This document shows, in pieces, positions 26,996 through 36,167 of a DNA stretch of 64,000 nucleotides. Origin of the DNA: Coraliomargarita sp. Lineage in GTDB: Bacteria > Verrucomicrobiota > Verrucomicrobiia > Opitutales > UBA953. The DNA is taken from positions 310,001 to 374,000 of the forward strand of contig JAHEJL010000002.1 of NCBI GenBank assembly GCA_024638885.1, read 5' to 3'. The stretch's first letter is position 1, and every line of letters starts with the position of its first letter. The position numbers were made by a program, and so were the translations under genes. The notes beneath the pieces were generated by a model, which saw nothing but the letters and a program-made list of their open reading frames with translations, was not told the DNA's origin and did no database searches.

Positions 26996-27961
26996 TCACT
27001 TCAAGGCGAGGACCGCCAGGATCGCACCGCCTAAGGCGATGCGATACCAGGCGAACACGCCCAGACCGTGGCGGGATACGTAACCGACGAGCCACTTCAC
27101 GGAAACGAAAGCCGTGACGGCCGCGACGAGCAGGCCGACGCCGGCAGGTCCGGCAGGGTAGACCTGCGTCAGCGCGGGTCCGAGTGACCACATCTTATAG
27201 ACCGAGGCGGCCGATAGGGTGAGCAGGCCCACGAGGAAGGAGAACTCGGTCGCGGCCGCATGCGAGAGCCCGGCGACGCGTCCGCCGAGGATCGTGGCGA
27301 GCGAGCGGCTGGTGCCGGGGATCAGCGCGAAACACTGGCAGAGGCCGACCGTGAGCGCGGTGCGCCAGCCGATGGCCGAGACTTCGTCGGACTTTGCCTG
27401 CGCGGTCTTCGGGAGCGTTTGCTCGGCGACCAGGATCACCACGCCGCCGACGAGCAGGGCGGCGGCGACGACTTCGACGGAGAAGAGGTAGGCGCTGATG
27501 GCGTCCTTGAACAGGAATCCGAGCGTCGCCGCAGGGATGAACGCCACCAGGATCGACGCGGACAGTCCGAGGGACTGGCGTTCACCGCGACACAGTCCGA
27601 CCAGCAAGTGGCGGATGCGGCCGAAGAAGGCGACGAAGACGGCCAGGATGGCGCCGAGCTGGATGATGACGATGTAATCGTCCGCGACGCGCTCCAGCGA
27701 CACTGCGCGACCTTTGCGATCGGCGACGCCTTGGACGGCGACATCCGGAAAGGCGGGCACACCGAGCGCTCGGTCGGTGATGATCATGTGGCCGGTCGAG
27801 CTGACCGGGAGGAACTCCGTGACGCCTTCGACGGTGCCGGTGATCAGGGCCCGCTGGTAGGTGAATTGGCCGCGCACTTCCTCCGGCGGCACCGTCGGCC
27901 CGAAGCCGGCAAGGGCGGGCAAGGCGGCGAGCAGCCAGAGGCCGAGGGCGAAGCGAAGCAT
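26996..27961 (-). CDS. uppP: Undecaprenyl-diphosphate phosphatase UppP (BacA)
   Basis: 321 residues with eight or more membrane helices. Dephosphorylates undecaprenyl pyrophosphate so that the lipid carrier can be reused for peptidoglycan and other envelope polymers. Both family motifs are present: TGTVEGVTEFLPVSSTGHMII (about 41-61) and IPGTSRSLATILGGRVAGL (about 215-233). An apparent signal-like first helix (MLRFALGLWLLAALPALAG) precedes the usual start of the family, making it slightly long. There is also an insertion of about 20 residues (GVPAFPDVAVQGVADRKGRA) after the first motif. Monocistronic, divergent from trpB. Confidence 0.94.
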   Translation of the reverse strand: MLRFALGLWLLAALPALAGFGPTVPPEEVRGQFTYQRALITGTVEGVTEFLPVSSTGHMIITDRALGVPAFPDVAVQGVADRKGRAVSLERVADDYIVIIQLGAILAVFVAFFGRIRHLLVGLCRGERQSLGLSASILVAFIPAATLGFLFKDAISAYLFSVEVVAAALLVGGVVILVAEQTLPKTAQAKSDEVSAIGWRTALTVGLCQCFALIPGTSRSLATILGGRVAGLSHAAATEFSFLVGLLTLSAASVYKMWSLGPALTQVYPAGPAGVGLLVAAVTAFVSVKWLVGYVSRHGLGVFAWYRIALGGAILAVLALK

Positions 27962-28022
27962 GGCGAAGCATTAGGGTTTCGTCGCGGCCGGGGCAAGGAA
28001 AGCCGTCAAAAGCCCTTGTCGC

Positions 28023-28051
28023 TTGCCCTTAGGTGAGGTTCCCGCTTTATG
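28023..28051 (+). promoter_or_regulatory. Possible trpB promoter
   Basis: TTGCCC (28023-28028), a 17-base spacer and TTTATG (28046-28051) lie just upstream of the trpB ATG at 28063. The -10 match is poor, so this is only a suggestion; it would give a very short leader. Confidence 0.2.
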
Positions 28052-28062
28052 CAGGCATCACC

Positions 28063-29298
28063 ATGTCGGCCTCCAGCCTCATCCCGACCACCGAACCTCG
28101 CTTCCGCATCCCGGACGCCCGCGGCCGTTTCGGTCAGTTCGGCGGCATGTACGTGCCGGAGACCCTGATGACTCCGTTGCTGGACCTGACCAAGGCCTAC
28201 GACGAAGCCCGCCGGGACCCCGCCTTCCAGCAGGCGTTCACGGACATGCTCCGCGACTACGCCGGCCGTCCGACGGGGCTCTATCATGCCGAGTCGCTGA
28301 CCAAGCACGTCGGCGGCGCCCGCATCTACCTGAAGCGCGAGGACATGCTCCATACCGGAGCTCATAAGATCAATAACGTCATCGGCCAGGCGCTCCTCGC
28401 CCTCCGCATGGGCAAGAAGCGCATCATCGCCGAGACCGGCGCCGGACAGCACGGCACGGCCACCGCCGCCGTGTGCGCCCGTTTCGGCCTGAAGTGCGTC
28501 ATCTACATGGGCGCGACCGACATGGAGCGCCAGGCCCTCAACGTCTACCGCATGCGCCTCATGGGCGCCGAAGTGCGTGGCGTCGAAGCCGGCCAGCGCA
28601 CGCTCAAGGAAGCGGTCAACGAGGCCATGCGCGACTGGGTCACCAACGTCCGCGAGACGCACTACATCCTGGGCACCGCGTACGGCTCGCATCCTTATCC
28701 GATGATGGTCCGCGATTTCCATCGCATCATCTCGATCGAATCCAAGCAGCAGATCCTGCGCGCCGAAGGCCGTCTCCCGGACGCCATCGTCGCCTGCGTC
28801 GGCGGCGGTTCCAACGCCATCGGCGCCTTCTTCGAGTTCCTCGACGAACCCGGCGTCCGCCTGATCGGCGTCGAAGCCGGCGGTCGTGGGATCAGCAAGG
28901 GCGAGCACGCCGCGCGTTTCGCCGGCGGACGTCTGGGCGTCCTGCAGGGTTGCATGACGAACATCCTGATGGACGGGGAAGGGCAGATCGAGGGCACGCA
29001 TTCCGTCTCCGCCGGCCTCGACTACGCCGCCGTCGGTCCGGAGCACGCTTACTACCGTGACAAGGGTCGTCTCGAATTCGCTTACGCCACCGACGACGCC
29101 TGCCTCGAAGCCTTCCAGCTGCTTTCGCGCACCGAGGGCATCATCCCGGCGCTCGAGTCGAGCCACGCCGTCGCCCACGGCGTCAAGCTCGCCGCCTCGC
29201 TGCCCAAGGACCAGGTGGTCATCATCAATCTTTCCGGCCGCGGTGATAAGGACGTGTGGAGCGCCGCCCGCGCCATGGGCACCGAGATCAAGCTCTGA
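28063..29298 (+). CDS. trpB: Tryptophan synthase beta subunit TrpB
   Basis: 411 residues, PLP enzyme joining indole and serine to make tryptophan. [15 protein letters not shown] at the N terminus, PLP lysine in HTGAHKINN (about 97), phosphate-binding GGGSNAIG (about 247), and [10 protein letters not shown] plus NLSGRGDKD near the C terminus. These are TrpB1-type features, so an alpha partner is expected, but trpA is not in this window. The ATG at 28063 is preferred to GTG 28033. Followed after 2 nt by yicC. Confidence 0.96.
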   Translation: MSASSLIPTTEPRFRIPDARGRFGQFGGMYVPETLMTPLLDLTKAYDEARRDPAFQQAFTDMLRDYAGRPTGLYHAESLTKHVGGARIYLKREDMLHTGAHKINNVIGQALLALRMGKKRIIAETGAGQHGTATAAVCARFGLKCVIYMGATDMERQALNVYRMRLMGAEVRGVEAGQRTLKEAVNEAMRDWVTNVRETHYILGTAYGSHPYPMMVRDFHRIISIESKQQILRAEGRLPDAIVACVGGGSNAIGAFFEFLDEPGVRLIGVEAGGRGISKGEHAARFAGGRLGVLQGCMTNILMDGEGQIEGTHSVSAGLDYAAVGPEHAYYRDKGRLEFAYATDDACLEAFQLLSRTEGIIPALESSHAVAHGVKLAASLPKDQVVIINLSGRGDKDVWSAARAMGTEIKL

Positions 29299-29300
29299 AC

Positions 29301-30176
29301 ATGTCGGCTTCCTCGATGACGGGCTTCGGCCGGGCGGAGATCAATCTCCCCGGCGTCCGCCTTTCCGTCGAGATCGCCACGGTCAATCAGAAGAACCTCC
29401 AGGTCTCGGTCTTCGGTCCGGAAGCCTGGCCGGCCCTGGAATCCGCCGCCTCCGGTTGGATCCGCGCCCGTCTGCAGCGAGGCAAGGTCACGGCGCGTGT
29501 CACCCAGGCCGCCGCTTCGGCGACGCAACGCCAGTGGGACCATGAGGCCGTCGCCAGCAGCTTGGATGAGCTCGCCAAGATCGCCCAACACTGCGGCCTG
29601 AAGCTCGCCGCGGACGGCGAACTGTTGCTGCGACTGGCCGAGAGCAGCCGTCGCCCATCGGTCGTGCTTCCGGAACTGACTTCGGTCGAAGCCATCGTCC
29701 GCACGGCCTTCGAGGAAGCGCTGCAGAACCTGGTGACGATGCGGCAGGCCGAAGGCGCCGCCTTGGCCAAGGATCTCAACGAACGTCTCGCGAAGATGGC
29801 CACGATGGTGAGCGGCATGGAGCAAGCTGAGAAGGTCGCGCCGGTCCGCCATCGCGATGCGATGCTCAAGCGTCTCAAGGATGCCGGTCTCTCGTTGGAT
29901 GTCAGCGACGAGAGGGTGCTCAAGGAACTCGCGCTGTTCGCCGATCGCTCGGACATCACCGAAGAAGTCGTCCGCCTGAAGAGCCACGTGGCCCAGTTCA
30001 CGGCCGAACTCGGTCTGCCTAATTGTGGGCGGAAGCTGGATTTCCTCGTCCAAGAATTGCTCCGCGAAGTTAACACCATCGGCAGCAAGGCGTCCGAAAT
30101 CGCCACGACGAAGCTGGTTTTGGAGGCAAAAACCGAGATCGAACGTATTCGGGAGCAGGTCCAGAACCTGGAGTAA
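29301..30176 (+). CDS. yicC: YicC-family endoribonuclease
   Basis: 291 residues. N terminus SSMTGFGRAE is the YicC signature; the C-terminal DUF1732 region contains RLKDAGLSLDVSDERVLKELALFADRSDITEEVVRLKSHVAQF and GRKLDFLVQELLREVNTIGSKA near residues 190-275. YicC proteins are oligomeric endoribonucleases involved in RNA turnover. Translationally linked to trpB by a 2 nt gap; followed by the HU/IHF gene after 69 nt. Confidence 0.93.
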   Translation: MSASSMTGFGRAEINLPGVRLSVEIATVNQKNLQVSVFGPEAWPALESAASGWIRARLQRGKVTARVTQAAASATQRQWDHEAVASSLDELAKIAQHCGLKLAADGELLLRLAESSRRPSVVLPELTSVEAIVRTAFEEALQNLVTMRQAEGAALAKDLNERLAKMATMVSGMEQAEKVAPVRHRDAMLKRLKDAGLSLDVSDERVLKELALFADRSDITEEVVRLKSHVAQFTAELGLPNCGRKLDFLVQELLREVNTIGSKASEIATTKLVLEAKTEIERIREQVQNLE

Positions 30177-30245
30177 GGTTTTTCGGGTGCGGTATTGCCT
30201 TGCCCGCTTTCCCATGCCTTTGTCTATCAACACTTACGCAACGTC

Positions 30246-30560
30246 ATGTCCAACAACCTCACCAAGCGCGACATCGTCCTCAAGATTTTCACGGACAAGG
30301 GCTATCCCCAGAAGCATATCCGCGACTCGGTCCAGATGACCCTCGATGCCATCAGCGAAGCGCTGCTGGCCGGTCGTGACGTCGAGCTCCGCAACTTCGG
30401 CGTCTTCCAGGTGCAGGTCCGCAAGAGCCGCATCGGCCGCAACCCGAACCGCCCGGAGACGGATGTCGTCATCCCGAAGCGCGCGGTGATCAAGTTCAAG
30501 GCCGGCAAGGAACTGAAGGCCAAGCTTAAGTCGTTCGACGTCGAGAAGCCCGCTCAGTAA
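30246..30560 (+). CDS. HU/IHF-family DNA-binding protein
   Basis: 104 residues, basic. The histone-like fold shows LTKRDIVLKIFTDKGYPQKHI at the N terminus, ELRNFGVFQVQVRKSRIGRNPNRPE with the beta-arm Pro that intercalates in DNA, and KRAVIKFKAGKELKAKL at the end. IHF-like spacing of the arm (GRNPNRP) suggests a bending protein. ATG 30246 was chosen to give the canonical N terminus; an earlier frame start at 30195 adds non-homologous residues. Followed 12 nt later by hisS. Confidence 0.94.
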   Translation: MSNNLTKRDIVLKIFTDKGYPQKHIRDSVQMTLDAISEALLAGRDVELRNFGVFQVQVRKSRIGRNPNRPETDVVIPKRAVIKFKAGKELKAKLKSFDVEKPAQ

Positions 30561-30572
30561 TTCCGCTCCGCG

Positions 30573-31910
30573 ATGTCCGACATTCGAACGCTCCCCGGTT
30601 TCCGGGAGTTCTACCCTGAAGACCGCGCCGTCCTCGGCCATGTCATGGACGTCTGGCGTCGCGCCTGCCGTCGTTATGGCTTCCGCGAGTGGGAGTCGCC
30701 GGTGCTCGAGCCGCTCGAACTTTTCACCGAGAAGTCAGGCGAAGAGATCGTCCGTCAGCTCTTCAACTTCGAAGACAAAGGCGGCCGTAAGGTCAGCCTG
30801 CGTCCCGAGATGACCCCGTCGCTGGCCCGCATGGTCGGCGCCAAGGCCAACGGCATGCCCAAGCCGATCCGCTGGTTCGCGATCGGCGAGAACTACCGTT
30901 ACGAGAAGCCGCAGAAGGGCCGTCTCCGCGCCTTCTATCAGCTCAACGCCGACTTGCTCGGCGAAGCCGGTCCCGCCGCCGACGCCGAGATCATCGCGCT
31001 CTGCGCCGACTGCCTGCTGGGGTTCGGCCTCACGCAGTCCGACTTCCGTATCCGCGTCTCCGACCGTACGCTCTGGTTCCGCTACCTCGCCAGCCTCGGC
31101 GTGCCTGAAGCCCAGGCCGTCGCCGTGCTCGGCGTCGTCGACAAGCTCGAACGCGGCGCTCCGAAGGACCTCCTTGACGCCATGACCGCCGCGCTGGCCG
31201 GCACTTCCGTCGATCCGGCTAAGACCCTCGACGCCGCGCGCGCCTTCGCGAACACCAAGTCGCTGGCCGACCTCGAGAAGCTCGCCGCCGGCGATGCCTC
31301 GATGACCGAACGCCTGGCCGACTGGAAGCATCTCCTCGGCACGCTCTCCACGATGGGTTTCGCCGAGTGCGTCTCCATCGACCTGACCATCGTCCGCGGC
31401 CTCGCTTATTATACCGGCTTCGTCTTCGAAGCCTTCGAGACCGGCGGCGAAGCCCGCGCCCTCGCGGGGGGCGGACGTTACGATGCCTTGGTCAAGAAGC
31501 TCGGTGGTCCGGACCTGCCCGCCGTCGGTTTCGGCATGGGCGACGTCACCTTGCGCGACCTGCTCGAGCTCAAGAAGCTCATCCCGGCTTACGCCGACGG
31601 TCCTGATTTCTACGTCATGATCCTGGGCGACGACGCCCGGAACGCCGCGCTCGAAGACATCGCGAACCTGCGTCGCGCCGGTTTCCGCGTGGAATACAAT
31701 CTCAAGGACGGCAAGTTCCCCAAGCTCATCCAGGCCGCCGAGGTCGCCGGATCCAAGTATGCGCTTGTCTACGGCGGCAGCGAGGTCGCCAAGGGCGTCG
31801 CCAAGGTCCGCAGCCTGGCCGATCGCGCCGAAGCCGAAGTCCCGCGCACGGACCTCGTGCCGGCGCTCCGCGCGGTGCTCGAGGAAGGCATGCGCGCCAT
31901 CCAGCCCTGA
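30573..31910 (+). CDS. hisS: Histidyl-tRNA synthetase HisS
   Basis: 445 residues, class II synthetase charging tRNA-His. Motif 1 region RYGFREWESPVLEPLELF, motif 2 FAIGENYRYEKPQKGRLRAFYQLNADLLG (about 103-131), histidine-specific signature IVRGLAYYTGFVFEAF (about 271-286), motif 3 GFGMGDVTL, and a C-terminal anticodon-binding domain (about 350-445). Length normal. The next gene, murJ, starts 4 nt after its stop. Confidence 0.96.
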   Translation: MSDIRTLPGFREFYPEDRAVLGHVMDVWRRACRRYGFREWESPVLEPLELFTEKSGEEIVRQLFNFEDKGGRKVSLRPEMTPSLARMVGAKANGMPKPIRWFAIGENYRYEKPQKGRLRAFYQLNADLLGEAGPAADAEIIALCADCLLGFGLTQSDFRIRVSDRTLWFRYLASLGVPEAQAVAVLGVVDKLERGAPKDLLDAMTAALAGTSVDPAKTLDAARAFANTKSLADLEKLAAGDASMTERLADWKHLLGTLSTMGFAECVSIDLTIVRGLAYYTGFVFEAFETGGEARALAGGGRYDALVKKLGGPDLPAVGFGMGDVTLRDLLELKKLIPAYADGPDFYVMILGDDARNAALEDIANLRRAGFRVEYNLKDGKFPKLIQAAEVAGSKYALVYGGSEVAKGVAKVRSLADRAEAEVPRTDLVPALRAVLEEGMRAIQP

Positions 31911-31914
31911 GCCC

Positions 31915-33498
31915 ATGAGCGAGCAGACGCGCCAGTACCAGGCCATGGCGAAGACCGCCTCCTGGACGATGGTCTCGCGCGTGCTCGGACTGTTCCGCGA
32001 CCAGCTGACCGCCGCGGTCTTCGGCGCTTCGGTCATCGGCTCCGCGTTCATCTTCGCCTTCCAGATCCCGAACCTGTTCCGCCGGCTGCTCGGCGAGGGC
32101 GCCTTGACCGCGGCCATCGTCCCGGCGCTCGCCGAGAAGTCCGTGAAGGACGGCAAGCCCGCGGCGTTCGGCTTCCTGAACTTCGTCCTCCGGAGGGTCC
32201 TCCCGTGGATGCTCGGCCTGACGATGATCGGCATCGGTTCGGCTCTGCTCTGGGCCCTCATCTGGCCGGCCGACGCTTCGGTGGCGATCCTGACCGCGAT
32301 CTGCATGCCTTACATGCCGCTGATCTGCGTCGCGGCGTTGTTCACCTCGGCGGTGAACCTGAGCGGCCGCTTCGGCTTGGCCGAGATCGCCTCGGCCGTC
32401 CTGAACCTCTGCATGATCGTCGGTCTCGGGGTCTTCGGGGATGCCTTCGCGACGACGGACATGGGCAAGGCCGTCTGGCTCTGCGCCGGCGCGCTGGTCG
32501 GCGGGGCCTTCCAGCTCCTGATCCCGCTGTGGGGGCTGCGTCAGGAAGGTTGGCACCAGCGATTGGTCAATACCGATGAAGCGGCCTGGAAGGCCCTGAG
32601 CCTCGCGTTCCTGCCGGCCGCGCTCGGCGCCGGCGTCCAGCAGGTGAACGTCCTGATCTCGCGCGGCATCGCCTACAAGGTCAGCGACGCCGGCCTGATG
32701 TATTATTACATCGCCAACCGTATCGTCGAACTCCCGATCGGCCTGTTCTCCGCGTCCATCGCCGTCGTCATCTTTCCGGCGCTCGCCACCGCCTATGCGA
32801 GCCGCGACGTACCGGCGCTGGCTCGTAACTACGGGCGCGGCATGCGCCTCGTCCTGGCCATCAACGTCGGCGCGGCGTTCGGCCTGGCCGTGTTGGCGGT
32901 GCCCATCGTCCAGCTATTGTTCCAGTATGGCCGGTTCAACGCCGGCAACTGCCTCGCCACGAGCCATCTGCTCGTGCTGTTCGCCATCGCGATGCCGTTC
33001 TACGCGATGATCTCCATCGTGACCCGAGCCCTGAACGTGGCAGGACAGACCAAGACCACGCTGATCGCCGCCCTCCATGCGCTGGCCGTGAACGCCGTCG
33101 GTTCAGCCGTCGCCGTCTGGCTGGGTTATGGCGTCGAAGGCTTGGCGGTCGCGAACTCGGTCTCCACCGTCTGGCAATACTTCGTCCTGCGTCATTACCT
33201 GAAGAAGCATGCGCCGGAGTTCCTGACCGAAAGTCTCCTCAAACCGGCGTTCCAGGTGTTCATCGGTTCGGCCCTGATGGCGGTGATCGCCTACCAAGGA
33301 TACTTCTTCCTGCACAACGCGTTCACCGGTCACCTGAACGACAAGATCAACCTCATCCTGTCGATGGGCATCGCCGGCTTGGCGGGCATGGTCTTCTACG
33401 CGCTGTTCCTGGATAAGCTCGGCTACCCGGAACGCGACCTGCTGCGCGGTTACGCGAACAAGGTGCTGCGTTTCATCGGCGTCCAGCTCAAGGCTTGA
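31915..33498 (+). CDS. murJ: Lipid II flippase MurJ
   Basis: 527 residues with about fourteen membrane helices (MviN/MOP superfamily). N-terminal SWTMVSRVLGLFRDQLTAAVFG, the FRRLLGEGALTAAIVPAL loop and the central IANRIVELPIGLFSASIAVVIFPAL segment are diagnostic. Moves lipid-linked peptidoglycan precursor to the periplasm. Start ATG 31915, 4 nt after hisS, so probably expressed from the yicC-hisS transcript. Its 3' end overlaps the convergent amidase gene by 11 nt. Confidence 0.95.
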   Translation: MSEQTRQYQAMAKTASWTMVSRVLGLFRDQLTAAVFGASVIGSAFIFAFQIPNLFRRLLGEGALTAAIVPALAEKSVKDGKPAAFGFLNFVLRRVLPWMLGLTMIGIGSALLWALIWPADASVAILTAICMPYMPLICVAALFTSAVNLSGRFGLAEIASAVLNLCMIVGLGVFGDAFATTDMGKAVWLCAGALVGGAFQLLIPLWGLRQEGWHQRLVNTDEAAWKALSLAFLPAALGAGVQQVNVLISRGIAYKVSDAGLMYYYIANRIVELPIGLFSASIAVVIFPALATAYASRDVPALARNYGRGMRLVLAINVGAAFGLAVLAVPIVQLLFQYGRFNAGNCLATSHLLVLFAIAMPFYAMISIVTRALNVAGQTKTTLIAALHALAVNAVGSAVAVWLGYGVEGLAVANSVSTVWQYFVLRHYLKKHAPEFLTESLLKPAFQVFIGSALMAVIAYQGYFFLHNAFTGHLNDKINLILSMGIAGLAGMVFYALFLDKLGYPERDLLRGYANKVLRFIGVQLKA

Positions 33499-34360
33499 AC
33501 CGGACGGCACGATAGGCGGCGGGCTGGTAGCGACGGAGCAGGGCCTCGAGGATCGCCACCGACTCATGGTCGATCAGGCCGTCGACCTTGCTCGGACGGA
33601 AGTGACGCTGGAACGCTTCGAGACCGAGCTTGAGACCGGCGTCGCCGGGTTCGAGCACGTAGCCATAGGCCGACAGCAGGCTGCGGACATGATTCGGCGT
33701 CAGGTTCGGTTTCTTGCGCAGGTTGTCGGCGACCTCGTTGGGCAAGGGCCAGGCGCCGATCCCGAGCGAAGCCAGCTTGGCCCATGGAAACTTCGAACCC
33801 GGATCCACCTTGCGACCGACGGCGATATCGGAGTGCGCGAGGACGTTCCATGGCTTGATGTCATGGCGACGGACGATCTCGTCGCAGAGCGCGAAGATGA
33901 TCGCAGCCTGGGCATCGGAGTACGGATAGACATTGCCATCGTAATTGATGATCTCGATGCCGATCGACCCTTGGTTCAGTCCGACGTCCTTGGCCCAGGC
34001 GCTTTTGCCGGCGTGGTAGGCGGCAAGGTGTTCAGGTACCAGCCGGATGACCCTGGGCTTAGGCTCGTCGGTCACGAGGTAATGGATGCCGACCTTATGC
34101 TTGGGATCTTTGCCTTGAAGGATGTCCAAGGACGAGGGCAGGGAACCGGCGGTATGGTGCAGGACCAGGTAGGTCACCGGAGACTTACGCGGTTCAGAGC
34201 CCAAGGAGCCCGGGCCTTGTTCGATCCTCAATCCCGTGAACTTCGATTCCGTCGGCGACTTCGGTTCCGGCTTCGGCTGCGTGGCGCAACCCGTGAAAAA
34301 CAGCGAAAACACCCCGACCAAGAGGCCAATCTGGCAATATGAGCGAATCGGTGCGTTCAT
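33488..34360 (-). CDS. AmpD-like N-acetylmuramoyl-L-alanine amidase lipoprotein
   Basis: 290 residues. Signal peptide ending in lipobox FFTGC (Cys about 25) gives a membrane-anchored periplasmic enzyme. The Amidase_2 domain shows zinc ligands: VLHHTAG (about 67-73) and AHSDIAVGRKVDPG (about 175-188), with the basic K/R and Asp expected in AmpD, plus IGIEIINYDG. A C-terminal helical segment (about 215-285, PNHVRSLLSAYGY...AFQRHFRPSKVDGLIDHES) looks like a peptidoglycan-binding domain. Cleaves stem peptides from muramic acid in wall turnover. Divergent from the DeoR gene; convergent and overlapping with murJ. Confidence 0.92.
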   Translation of the reverse strand: MNAPIRSYCQIGLLVGVFSLFFTGCATQPKPEPKSPTESKFTGLRIEQGPGSLGSEPRKSPVTYLVLHHTAGSLPSSLDILQGKDPKHKVGIHYLVTDEPKPRVIRLVPEHLAAYHAGKSAWAKDVGLNQGSIGIEIINYDGNVYPYSDAQAAIIFALCDEIVRRHDIKPWNVLAHSDIAVGRKVDPGSKFPWAKLASLGIGAWPLPNEVADNLRKKPNLTPNHVRSLLSAYGYVLEPGDAGLKLGLEAFQRHFRPSKVDGLIDHESVAILEALLRRYQPAAYRAVRFKP

Positions 34361-34367
34361 CGGGGTC

Positions 34368-34434
34368 AGCCCAGATTCATATGAATTCAGGGGATGAGCC
34401 CAAGTTAAAACAGAATTACGCGGTTATTAGCCCA
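34368..34434. promoter_or_regulatory. Three spaced AGCCCA direct repeats plus palindrome in the amidase/DeoR intergenic region
   Basis: AGCCCAGATTCA (34368), AGCCCAAGTTAA (34397) and AGCCCATATTAA (34429) are direct repeats spaced 29 and 32 bases, about three helical turns. The first runs into a perfect 12-bp palindrome ATTCATATGAAT (34375-34386). The 220-base gap 34361-34580 is much more A/T-rich than its surroundings. These look like binding sites for a regulator of the divergent amidase and/or deoxysugar operon. Nothing else gene-like is in the gap. Confidence 0.45.
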
Positions 34435-34518
34435 TATTAATCGAATCATTATCTAATTAGACATAATGTATATTGTGCGAAATATAGATAAGGTCGGCCG
34501 GCGATGGGAATTGCGTTA

Positions 34519-34547
34519 TTGATTGGTCGATTGGGAACGCTCATAAC
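34519..34547 (+). promoter_or_regulatory. Possible promoter of the DeoR/rhamnose operon
   Basis: TTGATT (34519-34524), 17-base spacer, CATAAC (34542-34547): four of six matches in each hexamer to the sigma-70 consensus. Transcription would begin about 34554, leaving a leader of about 27 bases before the DeoR ATG. Confidence 0.35.
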
Positions 34548-34580
34548 GGCTTCAACTCCAACCCCAGAGCACCTGACTTT

Positions 34581-35360
34581 ATGAAAGTAGCCCGCCACAT
34601 CATCGAAGCCCGACGCGAAGCGATCGCGAAACTGTTGTCCAAGGTCGGATACGTCCCTGTCCTGGAGATCTGCAAGCAGTTCAACGTTTCCGAAGCGACG
34701 GCTCGTCGCGATCTCACCGAACTGGAGAACCAGCGACGCATCACGCGTACGCATGGCGGCGCGCTCTCGGACTTCAACCGTAACTTCCCCCCGCTCGACG
34801 ACCGCAAGGTCGAAGACGCCGAAGCCAAGCGCAAGATCGGCAACATGGCCGCGTCGCGCGTCAAGGCCGGCATGACCGTCTACCTGGACTCCGGTTCGAC
34901 CATCTTCTTCGCCGCCGAAGCCATCGCTTCCGCCGGCGTCCCGGACCTCCAGATCGTCACGACCTGTCTGCCGACCGCTCAGCTGATCTCGTGCCTGCCG
35001 GGCGTCGAGGTCTACATCCCGGGCGGTCTTTTCCTGACCCGTCACGCGATGGTCGCCGGCGATCGCACGCTCGAGGAAGTCGCCCGCTGGAACTTCGACG
35101 TGGCCCTGCTCGGCGCCGAAGGCATCGATGAGAACGGCCTCTGGAATTCGCAGCGCGACATCTCCCATCAGCAGCGCGAAGTCATCCGTCGTAGCGACGA
35201 GGTCCTGATCTGCATGAACAAGGTGAAGCTCGGCCGCGGCGGACCTTGCGCCGTCACGCGCGACGTCACTTCGCTTTTCCTGGTCACGGACGCCGATGCC
35301 ACGGCGGTCCAGAAAGCCAAGGTCAAGCTGCTGCCGGAACGCGTCCTGACCGCGCTCTGA
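34581..35360 (+). CDS. DeoR-family transcriptional regulator
   Basis: 259 residues. N-terminal helix-turn-helix (about 10-65) with REAIAKLLSKVGYVPVLEICKQFNVSEATARRDLTELE and the family RTHGGA. The C-terminal sugar-phosphate sensor domain has YLDSGSTIFF, TTCLPTAQLI, GG-LFL-TRHAMVAGDRTLEEVARWNFDVALLGAEGID and a late C/N-K-V-K-L-G segment. DeoR proteins usually repress and respond to phosphorylated sugars. As first gene of a deoxysugar operon it probably senses a rhamnulose or fuculose phosphate or DHAP, and controls itself through sites in the upstream A/T-rich gap. Confidence 0.92.
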   Translation: MKVARHIIEARREAIAKLLSKVGYVPVLEICKQFNVSEATARRDLTELENQRRITRTHGGALSDFNRNFPPLDDRKVEDAEAKRKIGNMAASRVKAGMTVYLDSGSTIFFAAEAIASAGVPDLQIVTTCLPTAQLISCLPGVEVYIPGGLFLTRHAMVAGDRTLEEVARWNFDVALLGAEGIDENGLWNSQRDISHQQREVIRRSDEVLICMNKVKLGRGGPCAVTRDVTSLFLVTDADATAVQKAKVKLLPERVLTAL

Positions 35361-35379
35361 TCCTCCTCGCTTCCGAGGC

Positions 35380-36135
35380 ATGTCCGCCGACGTCATCCAG
35401 TCGTTGCTTGAGCTGTCCCATCAACTGGGCGGCGAGCGTCTGCGCATGGCCATCCTCGGCGAAGGCAACACTTCGGTGCGTCTCGAGGACGATGTCTTCG
35501 CCGTCAAGGCCTCCGGTTCCAATCTCGCCACGCTGAAGGAAGCCGACGTCACGCGTTGCGCCTTCTCGCGTCTGCTCCCCCTGCTCGACGCCCCCTCGGC
35601 GACCGACGTCGAAGTCGATCAGGTCCTGCTCGCTTCGCGCCTCGATCCTTCGGCCAAGAAGCCTTCGATCGAGGCCCTCTTCCACGCTTACCTGCTCACG
35701 TTGCCCGGCGTCCGTTGCGTCGGCCACGTCCATGCCGTGGCAGTGAACCAGATCCTATGTTCTCCGCGGGCCCGTGAGTTCGCCGAGCGTCGCGCCTGCC
35801 CGGACGAGATCGTCATGTGCGGCGTCGAATCCGTGTTCGTCCCTTACGCCGAACCCGGCCTCGGCCTTTCGCAGGCCATCCGCCGCGAGGTCGTGGCTTT
35901 CGTCAAGCGCACCGGTCGCGACCCTAAGGTCATCCTGCTTCAGAACCATGGCATCATCGCCGTGGGCGCTTCGCCCAAGGCTGTCCTGGGTTCGCTGCTG
36001 ATGGCCGAGAAAGCCGCCGAGATCTTCGTCGGCGCGGCCGCCCTGGGCGGCCCCGTCTTCCTGACCGCGGCCCAGTGCGAGCGCATCGCCGGCCGTCCCG
36101 ATGAGCATTACCGCCAGAAGATGCTCGGTATGTGA
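35380..36135 (+). CDS. Class II aldolase (L-fuculose-phosphate aldolase-like)
   Basis: 251 residues of the class II aldolase/adducin fold. Substrate loop GEGNTS (27-32), acidic catalytic residue in PSIEALFHAY (Glu98), zinc ligands HVH (116-118) and QNHG (about 189). Cleaves a ketose-1-phosphate to DHAP and lactaldehyde in FucA-type enzymes. Because a second, fused aldolase is encoded two genes downstream, this one may handle L-fuculose-1-phosphate or another ketose phosphate. 19 nt after DeoR, 32 nt before rhaB. Confidence 0.85.
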   Translation: MSADVIQSLLELSHQLGGERLRMAILGEGNTSVRLEDDVFAVKASGSNLATLKEADVTRCAFSRLLPLLDAPSATDVEVDQVLLASRLDPSAKKPSIEALFHAYLLTLPGVRCVGHVHAVAVNQILCSPRAREFAERRACPDEIVMCGVESVFVPYAEPGLGLSQAIRREVVAFVKRTGRDPKVILLQNHGIIAVGASPKAVLGSLLMAEKAAEIFVGAAALGGPVFLTAAQCERIAGRPDEHYRQKMLGM

Positions 36136-36167
36136 CCACCCACCCCTCTCCCCTGCCCCTTTTGCCC

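Noticed and set aside
34361..34580. A/T-rich island considered as a replication origin
   Set aside because: No DnaA-box cluster (TTATCCACA-like) and no dnaA, dnaN or parAB nearby; better explained as a regulatory region.
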